From Streptomyces durocortorensis (GTDB lineage Bacteria > Actinomycetota > Actinomycetes > Streptomycetales > Streptomycetaceae): a DNA stretch of 64,000 nucleotides. Position 1 is the stretch's first letter. Every line of letters starts with the position of its first letter. Position numbers and translations under genes: made by a program. The DNA lies in assembly GCF_031760065.1 (NCBI RefSeq), contig NZ_CP134500.1, positions 2,232,001-2,296,000 on the forward strand, given 5' to 3'. Under the pieces are notes generated by a model. The model searched no databases, was not told the DNA's origin, and worked only from the letters and a program-made list of their open reading frames with translations. Shown here in pieces: positions 23,523 to 32,315 of the stretch.

Positions 23523-26500
23523 ATGAACTGCCCATCGTGCCAGCAGGACCTGCCGTCGACGGCCCGGTTCTGCTCGTCCTGCGGGACCCGGTGCGCGAGC
23601 ACCGCGGCCGACCCGGCCCCCGCCCCGCCCCCGGGTGACGAACGCAAGCCGGTGACTGTGCTCTTCTGCGACCTCGTCGGGTCCACGGCGCTGTCCGGGG
23701 TGCTCGATCCGGAAACGCTGCGGACGGTGACGCTGCGGTACTTCGAGGCGATGAGCGCGGAGATCACCGCCCGGGGCGGTACCCCGGAGAAGTTCATCGG
23801 TGACGCGGTGATGGCGGTGTTCGGGGTGCCGGTGGTCCGCGAGGACGACGCCCGCCGGGCGCTGGCGGCGGCGCTCGGGATGCGCCGGGCGCTGGCCCGG
23901 CTGAACGAGGAGCTGGCCGCCACCCTCGGCATCGAGCTGGCCACCCGGGTCGGCGTCAACACCGGTCAGGTGGTGGCCGGTTCGGATGCGACGGCCCGGC
24001 AGGCGCTGGTGTCCGGGGAGACCGTGAACATCGCCGCCCGGCTGGAGCAGAACGCGGGCCGCGGCGAGATCCTCATCGGTCCGGGGACTCTGCTGGCCGC
24101 CGGTCCGACGGTCCGCGCCGAGCCCACCGGACCGCTGCGGCTGAAGGGCAAGCGGGAGAGCGTGGAGGCCTACCGGCTGCTGGCGCTGGGCGGCGACGAC
24201 CCCGAGCTGCTGCGCCGCTTCGACGTGCCCTTCGTCGGCCGCCGCGCCGAACAACAGGCTCTGGACACGGCCCTGGAGCGGGCGGTGCGTGGCGGCGGCG
24301 GGCTGCTGCGGGTCACCGGGGAGGCGGGGATCGGCAAGACCCGGCTGGTACGGGAGTGGCTGACGCGGCGGTACGCGTCCGGCGGGCTCTCGTACGGGGC
24401 GGGGCGGTGCCGCAGTTACGGGGACCACAGCACCCTCGCCCCGCTGGCCGACGCGGTCCGCTCCCTGCTGGCGTCCGGGCCGCCGGGCCCGTCCGGGGGC
24501 GGTACGCCGGGCGGGGAAGCCGGTGGTCCGGCCGTCGACGACGCGATGGCCCTGCTGTCCGGCGGCCTGCTGCGCGACGGTACGCCGAACGCCTCCTTCG
24601 AGGACATGTGCGCGGCCCTGACTGCGGTCCTGGACCAGGCCGCCCGGCGCCGCCCGGTCGTCCTGGTCCTGGACGACTGGCACGCGGCGGCCCCGCTGCT
24701 GGTCCGCACGGTGCGCCGCCTCACCGACGGGACGGGGTGCGCGGGCGTGCTGGTGCTCTGCGCGGGACGGCCGGAAGGACCGGAAGGGGGCGACGGGCCG
24801 GGCGGGGGCGGCGGACATCCCTGCGGGGCAGGGCAGTTCCAGCTCGCCGGCCTCCCCCGGGAGGAGGCGGTCCTGCTCGCCGCCGGGCTGGCCGGGCAGG
24901 GCGGCCGCCCCGGCCCGGTGGACGACCGGCTCCTGGCGCGGGCCGGGGGAAATCCGCTCTACCTGGAGCAGTTGCTGATCGGCGACCGGGCTGTCCCGGA
25001 AGGCGCCTGCCGCCCCGGCGAGGAGCTGCCGCCCACCCTCCAGGCCCTGCTGGGCGCCCGGATCGGGGCCCTGGCCCGGCCGGAGCGCTCGGTGGTGGAC
25101 CTGGCCGCCGTGATCGGCCGGGAGTTCACCGCCCCGGAGCTGGTCCGGCTGGAGCTGGCCGTACGGGCCGGGGAGGGCCATGGGCCCGGCCCGCTCGACG
25201 GGGCGGCCGGTCCCGGACCCGGGCACCGGCTGCGGGTCGAGGAGGCGTTGGCGGGGCTGGCCCGCCGCCGACTGGTGGAGTCGGGGCCGCCGGGCGGCGG
25301 CCGGGAGGCGGAGGCGTACCGCTTCAGCAGCGGTCTGGTGCACGAGGTGGCATACGCCTCGCTGTCCAAGCGGGCCAAGGCGGAGCGGCACGCCTGGGCG
25401 GCGGAGCTGCCCAGTGTGCTGCGGAGCGGGGACGGCGCGGTCGGCGGGCATCTGGAGCGCGCCTACCGCTACCGCGCCGAGCTGGGCCTGCTGGACGACA
25501 CGGCCCGGCGGCTGCGCGAACGGGCGGCCGCCGCGCTGGGCCGGGCCGGTGCGCAGGCCGCCGCCCGGTCCGATCTGCACTGGGCGCACGGCCTGCTGGA
25601 GCGGGCGGTGGACCTCGGCCCCGGGGACGCCGCGGCGACGCGGCGGCTCGGCGAGGTGCGGGTGGCGCTGGGACGGGCCCGGGAAGGGGCCGAACTACTC
25701 TTGCGGGTAAGGGACATGGGAGCCGATCCGGTGGAGGCGGCGCACGCCCGGCTGGCGCTGGCGGTGCTGGATCCGGGTGGCCGCGGCCCTGGCCCGGCGG
25801 CCACGGCCCGCGCCGTGCTGCCGGTGTTCGAGGCGGCCGGGGACGCGACCGGCCTGGCGCGCGCCCATCTGCGGCTCGCCCAGCAGTTCCAGCGGTCCGG
25901 ACGGCATGAGGAGGCGGAGCGGGACCAGGCCAGGGCGCTGGAGCAGGCTGTGGTGGCCGGTGCGGAGCCGGAGCGGGCCGGGGCGCTGGGCGCGATCGGC
26001 GTCTCGCTGTGGCGCGGCCCCGTTCCGGCGCCCGCCGCCGTGGTCCGCTGCCGGACGCTGCTGGCGGCGCACGGAGCGGGTCGCCCCACGGTCCGGGTCA
26101 CCCTCAACTGTCCGCTGGCGGTGCTGTACGCGCTCCGGGACCGGCCCGAGGAGGCGTCCGGCGCGCTGGCCGAGGCCGAACGGCTGGCCGGGAGGCTGGG
26201 GTTCGCCGAGGCGGAGGTCTTCCTGCCGGTGTTCCGGGCCACGGTGGCCGCGCTGCTCGGCCGGAGCGAGGAGGCCCTCGCGCTGCTGGACCGGGCGGAC
26301 GAGGCGGCCCGGCGCACCGGGGCGGCCGGGATGCGGACGGCGGTGGCGCTGGACGCGGCCCGCCTGGAGCTGGATCGGGGCCGGGCCGACCGGGCGGCCC
26401 GGTGGGTGGCGGACGTAGCCGACCCGGCGGAGCTGAGCCGGGCGGACGCGGTGGACCTGGCGGGTCTGCGGGCCCGGCTGACGGCGGCGGAGCGGCCGGG

Positions 26501-26753
26501 CGAGGCGCTGGGGCAGGCGGATCGGGCGGTGCGGGCCTCGCTGCTCACCGACTCCCCGTTGGTTCGGGCGACGGCCGAGCTGGACCGGGCGCACACCCTC
26601 GCCGCGCTGGGCCGGGAGACGGAGGCCCGGGCGTGCGCCCGGTCGGCCGAGGCCCACTTCACGGGCAAGGGGCATCTGCCCGGGGCTCGACGGGCCGCGG
26701 ACTTCCTCGCCCGGCCGCCCTCGGCCGTGGCCACGACGAGAGAGCGGAGCTGA
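23523..26753 (+). CDS. Zinc-ribbon / class III nucleotide cyclase / AAA ATPase / TPR protein
   Basis: This 1076-residue signalling protein starts with a zinc ribbon (Cys3, 6, 17, 20). It continues with a class III adenylate/guanylate cyclase domain (about 42-215). The catalytic set looks complete: Asp50 and Asp94 for metal, Lys90 for base recognition, Asn169 and Arg173 for the transition state. An AAA/STAND ATPase follows, with P-loop GEAGIGKTR near 266 and a Walker B-like VLVLDDWH near 380. The C-terminal half is a helical TPR-like array rich in Ala/Arg/Glu. It probably makes a cyclic nucleotide when its ATPase/TPR part senses a partner. The ATG at 23523 has an AGAAGGA site. Subtilase and GAF genes follow on the same strand. 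Confidence 0.9.
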   Translation: MNCPSCQQDLPSTARFCSSCGTRCASTAADPAPAPPPGDERKPVTVLFCDLVGSTALSGVLDPETLRTVTLRYFEAMSAEITARGGTPEKFIGDAVMAVFGVPVVREDDARRALAAALGMRRALARLNEELAATLGIELATRVGVNTGQVVAGSDATARQALVSGETVNIAARLEQNAGRGEILIGPGTLLAAGPTVRAEPTGPLRLKGKRESVEAYRLLALGGDDPELLRRFDVPFVGRRAEQQALDTALERAVRGGGGLLRVTGEAGIGKTRLVREWLTRRYASGGLSYGAGRCRSYGDHSTLAPLADAVRSLLASGPPGPSGGGTPGGEAGGPAVDDAMALLSGGLLRDGTPNASFEDMCAALTAVLDQAARRRPVVLVLDDWHAAAPLLVRTVRRLTDGTGCAGVLVLCAGRPEGPEGGDGPGGGGGHPCGAGQFQLAGLPREEAVLLAAGLAGQGGRPGPVDDRLLARAGGNPLYLEQLLIGDRAVPEGACRPGEELPPTLQALLGARIGALARPERSVVDLAAVIGREFTAPELVRLELAVRAGEGHGPGPLDGAAGPGPGHRLRVEEALAGLARRRLVESGPPGGGREAEAYRFSSGLVHEVAYASLSKRAKAERHAWAAELPSVLRSGDGAVGGHLERAYRYRAELGLLDDTARRLRERAAAALGRAGAQAAARSDLHWAHGLLERAVDLGPGDAAATRRLGEVRVALGRAREGAELLLRVRDMGADPVEAAHARLALAVLDPGGRGPGPAATARAVLPVFEAAGDATGLARAHLRLAQQFQRSGRHEEAERDQARALEQAVVAGAEPERAGALGAIGVSLWRGPVPAPAAVVRCRTLLAAHGAGRPTVRVTLNCPLAVLYALRDRPEEASGALAEAERLAGRLGFAEAEVFLPVFRATVAALLGRSEEALALLDRADEAARRTGAAGMRTAVALDAARLELDRGRADRAARWVADVADPAELSRADAVDLAGLRARLTAAERPGEALGQADRAVRASLLTDSPLVRATAELDRAHTLAALGRETEARACARSAEAHFTGKGHLPGARRAADFLARPPSAVATTRERS

Positions 26754-26788
26754 CCGATGACGACCGCGGAAGCGATGGGGGCCCGACC

Positions 26789-27682
26789 ATGATCGGCGAG
26801 ACTCCCGCCACGACGCGTACCGCCCCGGGGCAGGGGCTGACGTGGAGTCTGCGCGGGCGTGGCCCCGGCGACGTACCGGTGCTGGCGGACCGGGTGCCGC
26901 CGGGCGGCCGGCCCGCCGGGACGGCCACCGGGCGCGGGGTCCGGGTGTGCGTGGTGGACTCCGGCGTGGAGCGGGATCATCCGCTGGTCGGCCCGCTGGC
27001 CGGTTCCTGGGTGGTGGTCAAGGACGGGGAGAGCGGGGAGATCACGGTGGAGCCGACGACCACCGGCGACACCTGCGGGCACGGCACCGCGTGTGCGGGC
27101 ATCGTCCGCCGGACCGCCCCGGACTGCGAGATCCACAGCGTACGGGTGCTCGGGGAGCGGTTCTCCGGCACCGGCGACATCCTGATGGCCGGACTGCGCT
27201 GGGCGGTCGAGCAGCGCTTCGACGTGGTGAACCTGAGCCTGTCGACCACCCGCACCCGGTTCGCGCAGGAGCTGCACAAGCTGGCCGACAGCGCCTACTT
27301 CGCCCGTACGGCGATCGTCGCCTCGGCGCACAACACTCCGGTGGAGAGTTTCCCCTGGCGGTTCGCTTCGGTGATCTCGGTGGGCAGCCACCAGGAGGAC
27401 GATCCCGCGCTCCACCTCTACAACCCGGACCCCCCGGTGGAGTTCTTCGGTCCCGGCCAGAACGTGACCGTGCCGTGGCTGGGCGGCCGGACGATCCGCA
27501 CCACGGGGAACAGCTTCGCCACCCCGTACGTCGCCGGGCTCTGCGCCCGGGTGCTGTCCGCGCATCCCCGGATGACGGCCTTCCAGCTCAAGAACGCCCT
27601 CTATCTGTCCGCGGCCAACGTGCGTCACGCGCCGCGTCCTTCCACAGCGGCAGGAGATATCCGTGATGACCCCGAGAACTGA
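26789..27682 (+). CDS. Intracellular S8 (subtilisin-like) serine protease
   Basis: This 297-residue protease shows the full S8 set: Asp57 in CVVDSGVERDHP, His98 in CGHGTACAGI, the oxyanion Asn182 in VASAHN, and Ser242 in TGNSFATPYVAG. There is no signal peptide and no obvious propeptide, so it should act in the cytoplasm. I chose the ATG at 26789, with GGGGG upstream. A 12-codon reading frame (26757-26792) sits between the cyclase stop and this start and overlaps it, which could couple translation. The gene ends 20 nt inside the GAF gene. In a RiPP neighbourhood a cytoplasmic subtilase may trim leader peptides. Cleavage of a regulator is an equal possibility. Confidence 0.88.
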   Translation: MIGETPATTRTAPGQGLTWSLRGRGPGDVPVLADRVPPGGRPAGTATGRGVRVCVVDSGVERDHPLVGPLAGSWVVVKDGESGEITVEPTTTGDTCGHGTACAGIVRRTAPDCEIHSVRVLGERFSGTGDILMAGLRWAVEQRFDVVNLSLSTTRTRFAQELHKLADSAYFARTAIVASAHNTPVESFPWRFASVISVGSHQEDDPALHLYNPDPPVEFFGPGQNVTVPWLGGRTIRTTGNSFATPYVAGLCARVLSAHPRMTAFQLKNALYLSAANVRHAPRPSTAAGDIRDDPEN

Positions 27683-28337
27683 TTCCGCACCTCTCCTCTC
27701 CTCCCCCACGTCCTCCGCTCCCCCCACGCCCACCCCTGCCTCCGCCCCCGCCTCCGACGCGCCGCGCAGCGAACTGCTCCAGTCGGTGGTCGACGTGGCC
27801 CGTGCCATCTTCGGGGCCGAGGCCAGTTCGGTCTTCCTGCTCGACGAGGAGGCGGACGAGCTGGTCTTCCAGGCGGTGTCCGGGCAGGGCGAGGAGTTCC
27901 TGGTGGGCCGCAGGTTCCCGGCCGGGCGGGGGATCGCCGGGTGGGTGGCGACCTCCGGGGAGCCGATGGTGGTGGACGACCTGACCTCCGACGCCTCCTT
28001 CGACCGTTCGCTGGCGGAGTCGACCTCCTATGTGCCCAACGCCCTGATGGCGGCCCCGCTGATCAGCGACTCCCGAATCCTCGGTGTCCTGGAGGTGCTG
28101 GACCCCTCCCCGCAGGCCCGGTCGAACCTGCGGGAGCTGGACCTGCTGGCCATGTTCGCCCGGCAGGCCGCCGCCGCCCTGCGGGTGATCACCCCGGAGC
28201 GGGTACGGGAGCCGGAGCGGGTACGGGAGGCAGAGCATGTCCCGGCCCTGCCCGGGCAGGTGCTGGAGGGGGCGGAGCGCGAGGACGCGCTGAAGCTGCT
28301 GGGTAATCTGGAGCGGCTGCTGCGCGGCGCCGCCTGA
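27663..28337 (+). CDS. GAF-domain protein
   Basis: This 224-residue cytoplasmic protein has a low-complexity Pro/Ser/Ala N-terminus (about 1-35) and one GAF domain (about 38-180, with ASSVFLLDEEADELVF, FPAGRGIAGWV and ILGVLEVLDP). A C-terminal tail holds the duplicated segment PERVRE-PERVRE. GAF domains bind small ligands including cyclic nucleotides, so it is a plausible sensor for the product of the upstream cyclase; that link is inference. It overlaps the subtilase gene by 20 nt. GTG at 27663 and ATG at 27666 are both possible starts for the AGGAG at 27652. No output domain is attached. Confidence 0.85.
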   Translation: MMTPRTDSAPLLSSPTSSAPPTPTPASAPASDAPRSELLQSVVDVARAIFGAEASSVFLLDEEADELVFQAVSGQGEEFLVGRRFPAGRGIAGWVATSGEPMVVDDLTSDASFDRSLAESTSYVPNALMAAPLISDSRILGVLEVLDPSPQARSNLRELDLLAMFARQAAAALRVITPERVREPERVREAEHVPALPGQVLEGAEREDALKLLGNLERLLRGAA

Positions 28338-28382
28338 GCACACCGCTCGCGGCGCCTCGGCCGCCAGGGAGGGACACGCACG

Positions 28383-29171
28383 ATGAAGCTCGCCTTCTCG
28401 ACCCTCGGAGTGCCGGGGACACCCCTCGCCGAGGTCGTCCGGCTGGCCGCCGGGCACGGCTACCAGGGCGTGGAGCTGCGCGTCCACCCCGAGGAGCCGG
28501 TGCACCTGGGGCTCTCACCGCTCGAACGCGCCGATGTCGGCGAGGTGTTCAAGGCCGCCGGGGTGGAGATCCTGGCCCTCGCCGGGTACGTGAGGGTGGC
28601 CGCCGAGGGGGATGACGGACCGGTCCTGGCGGAACTGGCCGAGCTGGTGCGGCTCGCCCGGGACCTGGGGGCGCCGTACGTCCGGGTCTTCCCCGGCGGC
28701 GGCGATCAGGACCGGGAGGCGGCCGACGCGACCGCCGCCCGGAGGCTCGGGGCCGCCGCGCCGTACGCCGCCGAACTGGGGGTGAGCGTCCTGCTGGAGA
28801 CCCATGACTCGCACCGCGCGGCGGTGGCCGCCGCGCGGGTCGTGGCCGCGGTCGGGCATCCCCGGATCGGTGCGGTCTGGGACGTGCTCCACACGTGGCT
28901 CGCCGGTGAGGAGCCCGCCGCCAGCCATGCCGTGCTCGCCCCGCACCTGGGGTACGTCCAGGTGAAGGACGTCGCATCGGCGCGGGACCTCACCCCGTTG
29001 GTGCCGGGGGCCGGGGCGCTTCCGCTGGCGGCCTGCCTGGACGGGCTGGCTCCGGACGCGTGGGTGTGCTGGGAGTACGAGAAGCGCTGGCACCCGGAAG
29101 CGGCGGGGCTGCCGGGTCTGCTGGACGCGGGCCGCGACCACCTGTTGCGGCTCGGTGCGCCGAAGCGTTGA
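28383..29171 (+). CDS. Sugar phosphate isomerase/epimerase (TIM barrel)
   Basis: This 262-residue protein has the xylose-isomerase-like TIM-barrel pattern: KLAFSTLGVPG at the first strand, GYQGVELR, SVLLETHDSH (metal Glu and His), IGAVWDVLHTW, VQVKDV and VCWEYEKRW at the last strand. It is preceded by GGGAGGGA. It is unlike the isomerase at 3.3 kb in sequence and stands alone between the signalling genes and a convergent IspH-like gene. The substrate is unknown. Confidence 0.88.
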   Translation: MKLAFSTLGVPGTPLAEVVRLAAGHGYQGVELRVHPEEPVHLGLSPLERADVGEVFKAAGVEILALAGYVRVAAEGDDGPVLAELAELVRLARDLGAPYVRVFPGGGDQDREAADATAARRLGAAAPYAAELGVSVLLETHDSHRAAVAAARVVAAVGHPRIGAVWDVLHTWLAGEEPAASHAVLAPHLGYVQVKDVASARDLTPLVPGAGALPLAACLDGLAPDAWVCWEYEKRWHPEAAGLPGLLDAGRDHLLRLGAPKR

Positions 29172-29228
29172 CCGGGGCTGCACCCGGCGCCCGGCACCGA
29201 TCTCTCCACCGGGAACACGGGGCCGCCT

Positions 29229-30407
29229 TCAGACGGTGGCCCGTGACGCGGTGCGGGCACGGGAGGGCGGGGGCAGCGCCACGGTCTCCGTACGCACCAC
29301 GCGCCAGATGTGGCTGGCCGGGCCGAGGCCTCCCAGGATCTGCGCCACGCTCCGGCTGCCCGGAGCCCCCTCCTGCCGGGCTCCGGCGCCGGAGCCCGTA
29401 CCGACGTCCGCGCCCGGCCCCAGGTCCGGGTCCGGGACGGTTCCCGGGGCCGTCTCCGGGGCCGCCGTGTCCAGGACCGTGACCGTAGCCCCGTCGATGT
29501 CCTGCGGGCCGAGGCGGTCCAGGCTGGTCAGCTCGCGCACCCGGACCCCCGTGCGGGCCGCCCGCGCCAGGGCTGTGCCGGCCAGCGGGCCACCGCTCCG
29601 GCCGGTGACGAGGAGCGCGTCGGACTGGGCGAGGACGGAGCCGACCGCCGTGTCCAGGTCGTCCATCGTGTAGCACCACTCCCCCGGGTGCTGTCCGCGC
29701 AGCCGCGGAAAGCGCCGACGCAGCACTCCGAGGATCCCCACCGCCTCGGAGACCACCGCCCCGGGAGCGACGACGAACGCGAGCCGGTCCGGGTCCCTCA
29801 CCCAAAGCGCCTCGGCCTGCCGTAAGGTCGCCGCCCGCATCACCTGGCCGGCGGGCATGCGGCGCGGCCACGTACCGGAGCCGGTGACCGGCTCGCCCAC
29901 GACGACGACCTCGTCCCCCCGGTCCGCCGAGCGGTGGAGCGAGCGCTCCGCGTACCCGGCCGACGGGCAGTCCCGGCCGACGGGGCACCCGCACGCCAGC
30001 CGCCCGCCGTCACCGGCCGCCGCCTCACTGACGTGCAGAACCCTCCGGGTCCGCAGCACCGCGCCCCAGGACTCGATCTGGTGGCGCGCGAAGGCCAGGG
30101 CCGCGGCCTCGTCGCTGCGGGCCGCGACGGCGAGGCCGCGGTGTCCGCCCTCCGGGCTCGCGTAGGAGACCGCGAAGACCGTCGTCGGCGGCGCCGGCTC
30201 CTGCCTCCCGCCGGGTCCCGACGCGGGCCAGGGCAGCGTCGCCACCGCGAACCCGGCCCGGAGGGCATGGGCCGAGAGCAACGGGTGGGCGGGGCAGTCC
30301 ATCCAGCCTCGCCGGGGATGCCGCCATGTCGTCGCGACGGAGAGCGCCCCCGGGGCGATCCGGAGAGACGTGGAGGAGAAGACGTCGGAGCGTTTGCTTC
30401 GGTTCAT
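29229..30407 (-). CDS. Degenerate IspH/LytB-like protein
   Basis: This 392-residue protein resembles 4-hydroxy-3-methylbut-2-enyl diphosphate reductase (IspH) in layout. A C-P motif comes first (Cys147 in DCPSAG), then RGDEVVVVGEP in the place of the E-V-x-x-I-G-H strand, then WCYTMDDLDTAV (Cys245) in the place of C-Y-A-T-x-N-R-Q. DALLVTGRSGGPLAG stands where IspH has its N-S-S-N motif. Cys38, Cys147 and Cys245 have about the spacing of the three Fe-S ligands. The His, Glu and T-Q-N-R-Q/S-S-N residues needed for catalysis are lost, and there is a long Gly/Pro/Ala-rich insertion near 315-350. It is probably not an active IspH. Housekeeping IspH is much more conserved, so this is a diverged paralogue. 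Confidence 0.55.
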   Translation of the reverse strand: MNRSKRSDVFSSTSLRIAPGALSVATTWRHPRRGWMDCPAHPLLSAHALRAGFAVATLPWPASGPGGRQEPAPPTTVFAVSYASPEGGHRGLAVAARSDEAAALAFARHQIESWGAVLRTRRVLHVSEAAAGDGGRLACGCPVGRDCPSAGYAERSLHRSADRGDEVVVVGEPVTGSGTWPRRMPAGQVMRAATLRQAEALWVRDPDRLAFVVAPGAVVSEAVGILGVLRRRFPRLRGQHPGEWCYTMDDLDTAVGSVLAQSDALLVTGRSGGPLAGTALARAARTGVRVRELTSLDRLGPQDIDGATVTVLDTAAPETAPGTVPDPDLGPGADVGTGSGAGARQEGAPGSRSVAQILGGLGPASHIWRVVRTETVALPPPSRARTASRATV

Positions 30408-30583
30408 ACGATCCTGCCGATGGGCCGCGAGGTCTGCGGGAGAAGGGGAGAGAGTGGTGAGAGGGGTGAAGGTTGTGTGAGGTGGTAGGAGAACCGCGGG
30501 AGGCGGGGGACACAGCTTGACGAAGATCGTCAAGGCCATCCAACCGAGCGGCCCCGCCCCGGCCTTCCTGCGACGCCCGCCAC

Positions 30584-31975
30584 TCACTCCCCTGGCGCAG
30601 CGCTCCGCCCGCGCCGCAGCTCGTGCGCGCGTGCGTGGAGCGCGGCCACCGCCGGGCTCGTGGTGTACGGACGGCTCTTGGCGATCATCAGGCGCACCCG
30701 GTCGTCGGCCCGCGCGCTGTGGATGCGAGGGTAGACGTCGAGGAACCTGTGCCAGGCATGGCACGCCTGTTCCAGGTGACCGATGGCCAGTCGGTTCTCC
30801 GCGAGCTCCGCGAGCCCCAGGGCGCGGGAGCGGCGCTCGTCGGCGGGGCGGTGGCGCAGGGAGATGTCGAGCGCCGCGGCCGCGGTGCGGCGGTCGCCCC
30901 TGCTCACCGCCACGGAGGCGCGCTGGAGCGCGAGCGAACCGGGGTGGAACGCGCCGACGGGTGAGTCACCGTTCGACGACCTCTCCAGGCAGCGGTCGGC
31001 CGCCGCGAGGTGACGGGCGTGCCGGACGTCCCCCCGGGCGGCCAGGGCGACGGCCAGCTGGCCGTGGAAGAAGGCCTGTTGGTGGGGCGGGGCGTACCGG
31101 AGGCTTTCCTGTACGGCCTGTTCGGCGAGGTGGTGGGCCTCGCCGAAGTGCCCCAACGCGTGTGCCTGCACGCTCAGTCCGCGCAGCGCGAGGCCGTGCC
31201 CGATCCGGTCGCCCGCCTCCCGGGCGAGCTCGGCTCCGGTGAGGTAGAGGCGTTGGGCGGCGGCGTGGTGGTTCATGTCGAAGTGGGTGAACGCGCACAG
31301 GTAGGTGAGCCGGGAAGCCACGGTGAGCAGTTCGCGCCGGACTCCCGGGGTCATCTCGCGCTTCAGCCAGGGCAGCACGGTGACCGACAGGTACTGGCGC
31401 AGCGGCTCGTGGACCCGGCCCGCGCCGAAGACGGCGTCCCCCTGGGAGAAGAGGGCGAGCATCTCCCGGGCGGACATGACATGGACCGTGCCCACCTGCC
31501 TGGGAATGCCTGCCTGCCTGACCGGGGCGGCCTGCCCGGCCGGGGCGGGCCCGGCGGGAGGGGTGACCGGCGGTCCGGCCGATGTCACCAGGGCGGCGAG
31601 CGAGTAGGCGCCGACGAGAGTGACGCCGCGCCGATCGACGGCGTTCAGCACGTGCTCCAGGCGTGCCACGGCGCCCTCCTCACCGGCTGGCGCCACGGGG
31701 GCGCGGCCGGGGCTCCGGGGGGCGCTCAGCCCGGTGTCCTGCTCCCGCACCGTCCGGCCCAGTCGTCGGGAGAGGGCTTCGGCGACCAGGGAGGGCACGG
31801 GGCGGCGCGGGCGGCTGCCCGCGAGCCAGTGCGCCACCGCGGTGCGGTCGTAGTGCAGTGCGTTCCCCTGCGCGGCGCCGAGCGCGTTGACCTCGCGCGC
31901 CAGCCGCGCACCGCTCCACCCGGCCTCGCCCAGGAGGATGCGCAGCGCCTGGTTCGGTGTACGGCGTGCTCGCAC
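30584..31975 (-). CDS. HTH regulator with TPR-like C-terminal domain
   Basis: This 463-residue protein begins with an XRE-like DNA-binding segment (LRILLGEAGWSGARLAREVN, then DRTAVAHWLAGSRP). It continues with a long helical TPR-like region (ALRGLSVQAHALGHFGEAHH, AFFHGQLAVALAARGDVRHA), as in Streptomyces HTH-TPR regulators. It lies upstream of and divergent from the fatty-acyl gene cluster and is probably its regulator. The start is uncertain: the GTG at 31975 has GGGGAGG at a good distance, while ATG at 32026 or GTG at 31984 would lengthen the N-terminus. Palindromic sequences lie in the shared promoter. Confidence 0.8.
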   Translation of the reverse strand: MRARRTPNQALRILLGEAGWSGARLAREVNALGAAQGNALHYDRTAVAHWLAGSRPRRPVPSLVAEALSRRLGRTVREQDTGLSAPRSPGRAPVAPAGEEGAVARLEHVLNAVDRRGVTLVGAYSLAALVTSAGPPVTPPAGPAPAGQAAPVRQAGIPRQVGTVHVMSAREMLALFSQGDAVFGAGRVHEPLRQYLSVTVLPWLKREMTPGVRRELLTVASRLTYLCAFTHFDMNHHAAAQRLYLTGAELAREAGDRIGHGLALRGLSVQAHALGHFGEAHHLAEQAVQESLRYAPPHQQAFFHGQLAVALAARGDVRHARHLAAADRCLERSSNGDSPVGAFHPGSLALQRASVAVSRGDRRTAAAALDISLRHRPADERRSRALGLAELAENRLAIGHLEQACHAWHRFLDVYPRIHSARADDRVRLMIAKSRPYTTSPAVAALHARAHELRRGRSAAPGE

Positions 31976-32017
31976 GCTCTCCACCCTCCCCCCATCGGCC
32001 GCCGAGGAGGCGCGGCC

Positions 32018-32047
32018 GTTCAACATCGTTCTGTTTTCAACATGTTG
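32018..32047. promoter_or_regulatory. Candidate operator: TTCAACAT repeats and CAACATGTTG palindrome
   Basis: GTTCAACATCGTT is followed by TTTTCAACATGTTG. TTCAACAT occurs twice, 17 bp apart, and the second copy forms a perfect 10-bp palindrome at 32038-32047. This patch is AT-rich in very GC-rich DNA. It lies between the HTH-TPR regulator and the acyltransferase gene, so it is a good candidate binding site for that regulator. Confidence 0.55.
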
Positions 32048-32315
32048 GCCGCCCGCCCCAGGCGGCACGGGCAGCCGCCTGACGCAGACTCAGCGTGGAG
32101 GCCCTTCCCGGCCGCGCACAGTGCCCATCCGGGGCGCATGCCCTGCCGACCGTGCGCTCCTTCGCCCGGCGAGCTCGCCGAACGGAGTTCCGCCGCCCCT
32201 GTCACCGTCCCCTTCGTCGCCGTGCGCCCTCCGCGCCGGTCCGCGATCCGTCCTCTCCTTTCCACTCCCCTTCCGTCCCCGAGCCTCATCGGCCGTCTCC
32301 GATCGGAGGAACGTC

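Noticed and set aside
26009..26788. Longer subtilase with an N-terminal extension
   Set aside because: The frame is open upstream only because it overlaps the cyclase gene in another frame. The extension is Gly/Arg/Ala low-complexity, and the ATG at 26789 has a ribosome site.
29229..30407. Functional housekeeping ispH
   Set aside because: The catalytic His, Glu and T-Q-N-R-Q/S-S-N residues are missing and there is a long low-complexity insertion.
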